Made by a program: the position numbers and the translations under genes. Under the pieces are notes generated by a model that ran no database searches, was not told the origin of the DNA, and worked only from the letters and a program-made list of their open reading frames with translations. 64,000 nt of DNA, taken from NCBI GenBank assembly GCA_945877425.1, contig CAMCRZ010000008.1:20144-84143 (forward strand), given 5' to 3'. Every line of letters starts with the position of its first letter. Position 1 is the stretch's first letter. Shown here one piece after another: positions 60,502-64,000 of this stretch. Source of the DNA: an uncultured Treponema sp. (lineage in GTDB: Bacteria; Spirochaetota; Spirochaetia; Treponematales; Treponemataceae).

Positions 60502-61217
60502 ACGCTATAACTATTGAAAATGTAAGCAAAAGTTTTTCTACGGCAGAGGGAACTCACCAGGTACTTAAAAACATAAGTTTTAGTATAGAAGAAAAATCAT
60601 GCACTGTAATTGGCGGAGAAAACGGCTCTGGTAAAAGCCTTCTCATGTCAATTATTGCCGGACTTGAAAAAGCAGACGAAGGAACAGTTACTTCATCAGG
60701 GAAAGCAGGACTTGTATTTCAGGAAGCAGAAACTCAGATTTTAGGCGAAACTCCTGCAGAAGACATTTCATTCGGCCCGAAAAACCTTGGCTGGAGCAAG
60801 GAAAAAACTGCACTTGCCGTAAAAAATGCGCTGGAAAAAACATCACTTACAAAAAAGGCTGACTTTCCTGCAAGATTTTTAAGCGGCGGTGAAAAAAGAA
60901 GACTTGCCGTTGCCTGTATGATTGCCATGGATTTGAACATCATAATTTTAGATGAACCTTATGCAAATTTAGATTACACCGGCGTAAAACAGGTAAACGC
61001 TTTAATAAGGGAACTTAAGGAAGAAGGTAAAACCGTAATTATCTTAACCCACGAAATAGAAAAATGCCTTGGACTTGCTTCGAAGTTTATAGTGATTTTC
61101 CAGGGACAGAAAGTTTTTGACGGAATTCCAGAAGAAAGCCTTAAATTGAATTTAGAAAAGTGGAATATAAAAAATCCCCTTGCAGCTTACAAATCAATAG
61201 AAGATTTAGTGTGGTAA
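60498..61217 (+). CDS. bioM: biotin transporter ATPase BioM (EcfA-type)
   Basis: 239 residues. Walker A GGENGSGKS, Q-loop GLVFQEAETQILGET, signature LSGGEKRRLAVACMIAMD, Walker B IIILDEPYANLD, switch His in ILTHEIEK. This ATPase energises biotin uptake through BioY and BioN. It may also serve the second BioY-like protein at 307, which has no ATPase nearby. The next gene starts one base after its stop. Confidence 0.94.
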   Translation: MNAITIENVSKSFSTAEGTHQVLKNISFSIEEKSCTVIGGENGSGKSLLMSIIAGLEKADEGTVTSSGKAGLVFQEAETQILGETPAEDISFGPKNLGWSKEKTALAVKNALEKTSLTKKADFPARFLSGGEKRRLAVACMIAMDLNIIILDEPYANLDYTGVKQVNALIRELKEEGKTVIILTHEIEKCLGLASKFIVIFQGQKVFDGIPEESLKLNLEKWNIKNPLAAYKSIEDLVW

Positions 61218-61218
61218 A

Positions 61219-61926
61219 ATGGCAGACTATTATTCTTTCAGCTACAAAAAAGGAAATTCATTTTTTCACAAAATAACGCCATGGAAAAAGCTTGTCATTA
61301 TTCCGGCTGTCAGCATCATTTTCTTTACATTACCATTTTATTTTTCACTGGCACTAATTTTTCTCCAGACATTGTGCTGCTTTGCCCTTCATTTTTCTAT
61401 AAAGGAACAGTTCTGCGACATAAAGGCAGTTTTTTATTACGGAGTTTTTCTTTACGCAGCAAGCTTTATAGGAAACACTTCATCGCTTTTTTCTGATTTT
61501 TTAAGCAGTGAGGAAAGCTTTTCTTTTTACAGTTTTATCTTTATTTTTAAAAACGGATTTATAAATGCATTTTCAAATGTGCAGATAGCATCAATGCTTG
61601 TAAAAATATTTGCCCTTATGCAGAGTACTTCACTTTTGTTCAAAACTTCCACTTCCCTTGAATTACGCTCCGGAATTGAAACTATTGAAACTTTTATAAG
61701 AAAAATTCTTCCTGTTTCAAAGAAAAACCGGTTTACAAATGCAGTTTCACTTTTCATCACTTTCATACCCATGGTGTTCCGCATATGGAACGAAATAAAG
61801 CGCTCATGGAAAGCAAGAGCCGGAAAAAAAAGCCTGAAAATGTACGGGACTCTTTTTACAGTTTTATTTTCTGTAGGAATAAAAAAAGCATGGAACAGTG
61901 CTAGGGCAATAAAGGCAAGAAGCTGA
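61219..61926 (+). CDS. bioN: energy-coupling factor T-component BioN
   Basis: 235 residues with four to five hydrophobic segments and a basic C-terminal helix region containing WKARAGKKSLKMYGTL, where the A-R-A/G-type coupling motif of EcfT proteins normally sits. It links BioY to BioM in the membrane. It completes bioYMN and ends 25 bp before the convergent birA. Confidence 0.88.
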   Translation: MADYYSFSYKKGNSFFHKITPWKKLVIIPAVSIIFFTLPFYFSLALIFLQTLCCFALHFSIKEQFCDIKAVFYYGVFLYAASFIGNTSSLFSDFLSSEESFSFYSFIFIFKNGFINAFSNVQIASMLVKIFALMQSTSLLFKTSTSLELRSGIETIETFIRKILPVSKKNRFTNAVSLFITFIPMVFRIWNEIKRSWKARAGKKSLKMYGTLFTVLFSVGIKKAWNSARAIKARS

Positions 61927-61951
61927 ACTTTGCAAAAAAACACAGGCAAAC

Positions 61952-62953
61952 CTACAGAATGACGGAAACGTCACCGCTGTTTACTGATACTCTTTCGCCG
62001 CTGCTTTTTTCTACTACAAGGCAGAATTTTCTGTCAATGTCCACAACTTTCCCCTGACATTTTACAGTTGATTTAGAAACGTCAGTTACAGTAATGTTTT
62101 TTCCCATAAGAAAACAAAGTTCCTTATATTCATTAAGGATTTTTTCAGACTCTTCATTAAAGATGCTGAAAATTTCCCATGCAGCTTCAGAAGCAACAAT
62201 GCAACGCTGGTCTTTTTCAGTTTTGCTTTTAAAAATAAAGCCTGCCTTTTCTTCAAGTTCTCCTTTAAAAGCTTCATCGTTGGAAAATAAATTTATGCCT
62301 GCACCAATAACTGCACACTCTACATTGCCTGTTTCAAAATTAGTAAAGCCTTCCGTTAAAATGCCGCAGATTTTTTTTCCTTCAAAAAACAAATCGTTAA
62401 TCCACTTGATTTTAACATCGATTCCGTAAAGCCTTTTAAGCACCCTGCACACAGCTACAGCAGAAAAAGCTGTAATTTCGAAAGATTCCACATTCATTTT
62501 TTCAGGAGCATATATTACGGAAAAGTAAACGCCTGTTTTTTCAGGAGAAACAAAAGTTCTGCCAAAGCGCCCTCTTCCTTCAGACTGACTTTCTGCAAAA
62601 ACAAAAGTTCCGTTAAGGTTACAGGGATTTCCTGACCTGGCAAGAAGACGCCTGCACCTGCTGTTAGTTGAATCGATTACATCAAAAACTTCAATATTAT
62701 CAATTTTCAGTCCATTAATTTTAGATGCAAGAAAAGAGAAAAAATATTCTTTAGAAAAGCTTTCAGTTTCATTCTTAAAAATATATCCGCCGCCGGTAGT
62801 AGCCTGAATTTCAAGTCCTTCGCTTCGCAAAGCAGACACTGCCTTCCACACAGCAGCACGACTTACTCCGCACAAAGCAGCAAGTTCCTCTCCGCTTACC
62901 CGATGACCTGCATTTCCCGAAAAAAACTTCAGCACAAGCTCTTTAGTATTCAT
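61952..62953 (-). CDS. birA: bifunctional biotin ligase / biotin operon repressor BirA
   Basis: 333 residues from ATG 62953; a start at 62974 (seven codons earlier, with AGGG) is equally possible, whereas the longer in-frame extension to 63049 lies upstream of a likely promoter. Residues about 1-60 form a winged helix (ELAALCGVSRAAVWKAVSAL, GYIF). The ligase domain has SEGRGRFGR (biotinyl-AMP loop), GVYFSVIYAP and KWINDLFFEGKKICGILTEG, and a small C-terminal domain follows. It biotinylates carboxylase subunits and, with biotinyl-AMP bound, represses the bioY operon through the operator at 59811-59884. Confidence 0.93.
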   Translation of the reverse strand: MNTKELVLKFFSGNAGHRVSGEELAALCGVSRAAVWKAVSALRSEGLEIQATTGGGYIFKNETESFSKEYFFSFLASKINGLKIDNIEVFDVIDSTNSRCRRLLARSGNPCNLNGTFVFAESQSEGRGRFGRTFVSPEKTGVYFSVIYAPEKMNVESFEITAFSAVAVCRVLKRLYGIDVKIKWINDLFFEGKKICGILTEGFTNFETGNVECAVIGAGINLFSNDEAFKGELEEKAGFIFKSKTEKDQRCIVASEAAWEIFSIFNEESEKILNEYKELCFLMGKNITVTDVSKSTVKCQGKVVDIDRKFCLVVEKSSGERVSVNSGDVSVIL

Positions 62954-63213
62954 AAAAACGCCCAATTCTACCATTTTTCCCTGAAATTTTCCATACGAAG
63001 CTACAGAGTATAATTTATGTCCTGCATTTTGTGTGTTTTTTGCAATCATTAAAGCAATACCTTTCTTGCCGTTTAAATCAAATTCAACAGCAAATCAGAA
63101 ATGCCTGCTTCATGCACTTCATCAATTATAATGCGTTTGCCCTATGATTATACTTTCGTAAAATTGATTTCGTTCAAAAAGCTGGCTATTATATATCACG
63201 TAAGGAGGCAAAC

Positions 63214-63327
63214 ATACAAATTACTGTTGAAACTTTTGAAAATATAGTAACTGCAAAAGATTCTAAAAAATTCAAAGACGTTGAGAGAGCAAAACAAGCC
63301 TACTACGCTTTTATACTTTTATATTGA
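63214..63327 (+). pseudogene. short degenerate frame behind a good ribosome-binding site
   Basis: A perfect AAGGAGG (63202-63208) is followed at normal distance by an ATA codon, then 36 codons (QITVETFENIVTAKDSKKFK at the start) ending in TGA. The initiating ATG appears mutated to ATA and the frame is broken soon afterwards; a further out-of-frame piece (SYIRGGHAN) follows. I do not recognise the ancestral gene. The region 63050-63650 otherwise contains only broken frames and no supportable gene. Confidence 0.4.
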
Positions 63328-63652
63328 TGATTCAAAATCATATATCAGAGGCGGACATGCAAATTGATGATAAGAATTAGATCAAAAACTAGTTTAATTT
63401 TTGAAACTTTTTAGCCTAAGAGCCTATATTATTATTGAAAAGAAGGTGTAATAAAAACTTTTTTATGAGAGGTTAAAAAATATATAGCAACTGTTTATTC
63501 GAAGCAATCAAGGCCAAGCTAAAAGACCAGAAAAACGTTAAAGCTGGAGGTTATTTTTAAAGACCCTCTCGTGAAGTATAAGCTTACTAGCAAGGACAGG
63601 TGGCGCCGAAGCGTACTGCAAACAGATTAAACCTTGCTTCAAAACGCTGCAT

Positions 63653-64000
63653 CTATTCCAGATACTTTTTAAGAATTTCTTCTTTTTTAGCACCTGTTGT
63701 GCCATTATTTTTTTAGCGCCTGCAATTTGAGTTTCAAGCCGTTCAATTTGCTCAACAATGACGCTGCTGTTCAGTGAGCGGGGGAAGTTTTATGGAAAGG
63801 GATTCGATTCTATCGACTGAGGCTCGGTAACTGCGCTTAAAGCCTTCGTTTTGACCTGCTTTTTCCAAAACATCGGTTTTAAATATACACTGACGCTGCA
63901 CGGAAGCGTTCACCCTTCTTTTACAGTCCACGGCGCCTTTCCAGTTTATAGAAAAATTTAAACAAAAAAAAGCCGGCAGCATCCTACTTTCCCGCTTTCA
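63653..64000 (-). pseudogene. hsdS: frameshifted remnant of type I restriction specificity subunit HsdS (partial)
   Basis: Read leftward from the window edge, the frame reaches RIESLSIKLPPLTEQQR, the end-of-domain signature of HsdS. One extra base at about 63760 breaks it: without that base the sequence continues IVEQIERLETQIAGAKKIMA, the expected coiled coil. A second slip near 63690 leads to AKKEEILKKYLE and a TAG at 63653, the usual HsdS terminus. HsdS sets the recognition sequence of type I restriction-modification systems. No intact hsdR or hsdM is in the window, so this is a dead fragment unless the errors are sequencing artefacts. Confidence 0.65.

Overview
The window looks like part of the chromosome of a host-associated spirochete of the genus Treponema. 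The evidence is the AT-rich coding sequence, two core flagellins (FlaB) without a variable middle domain, a FliW-CsrA pair in the flagellar cluster, many lipoproteins with the relaxed spirochete lipobox (x-x-S/G-C), an outer-membrane barrel resembling the treponemal Msp/Tpr family, and an unusually short Smc. The genus is an inference; no rRNA gene is present to confirm it.

Layout. 1-6.4 kb: the end of a Lys/Ala-rich tail protein, a BioY-like membrane protein, nrdR, a Met-type tRNA, argF, a secreted protein and an NrnA-type DHH phosphoesterase. Next comes a 490-bp leader with a textbook sigma-54 promoter and a row of palindromes, in front of a sigma-factor-like gene that overlaps rdgB. 6.5-18.9 kb: a flagellar island. 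Rightward are flaB, flaB, flaG, fliD, a helical flagellar-locus protein, a membrane PilZ protein, a small leaderless gene, tsaE and tsaB. Leftward are flgN, flgK, flgL, fliW and csrA. A hairpin with GGA in its loop before the first flaB, together with fliW-csrA nearby, suggests CsrA control of flagellin translation. 19-25.5 kb: six tRNA genes (His, Arg, Lys, Leu, Gly, Gly), tig-clpP-clpX, a GT4 glycosyltransferase and a DEAD-box helicase. 25.6-42.3 kb: smc with three envelope genes, serS, an AI-2E family transporter, two leftward envelope-type genes, aconitase, a ComFB protein, a Bax-inhibitor-1 protein and a polar amino-acid ABC transporter.

42.4-59.6 kb, all leftward, is the most distinctive part. 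It holds a run of nine closely spaced genes: eight lipoproteins plus one predicted outer-membrane barrel carrying a bacterial Ig-like domain. Four of the lipoproteins are GH43-type glycosidases, one of them resembling exo-beta-1,3-galactanases with a ricin-type lectin domain. Three are BIG2/fibronectin-III proteins sharing a recurring C-terminal module that I do not recognise with certainty. Together they look like a cell-surface system for binding and trimming an arabinan- or galactan-type plant glycan, built without SusC/SusD proteins. A LacI/cre-like palindrome lies at its upstream end.

59.8-63 kb: a biotin uptake operon bioY-bioM-bioN behind a clear BirA operator, with a convergent birA encoding the probable repressor/ligase. 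The last kilobase is gene-poor and decayed, ending in a frameshifted remnant of a type I restriction specificity subunit.
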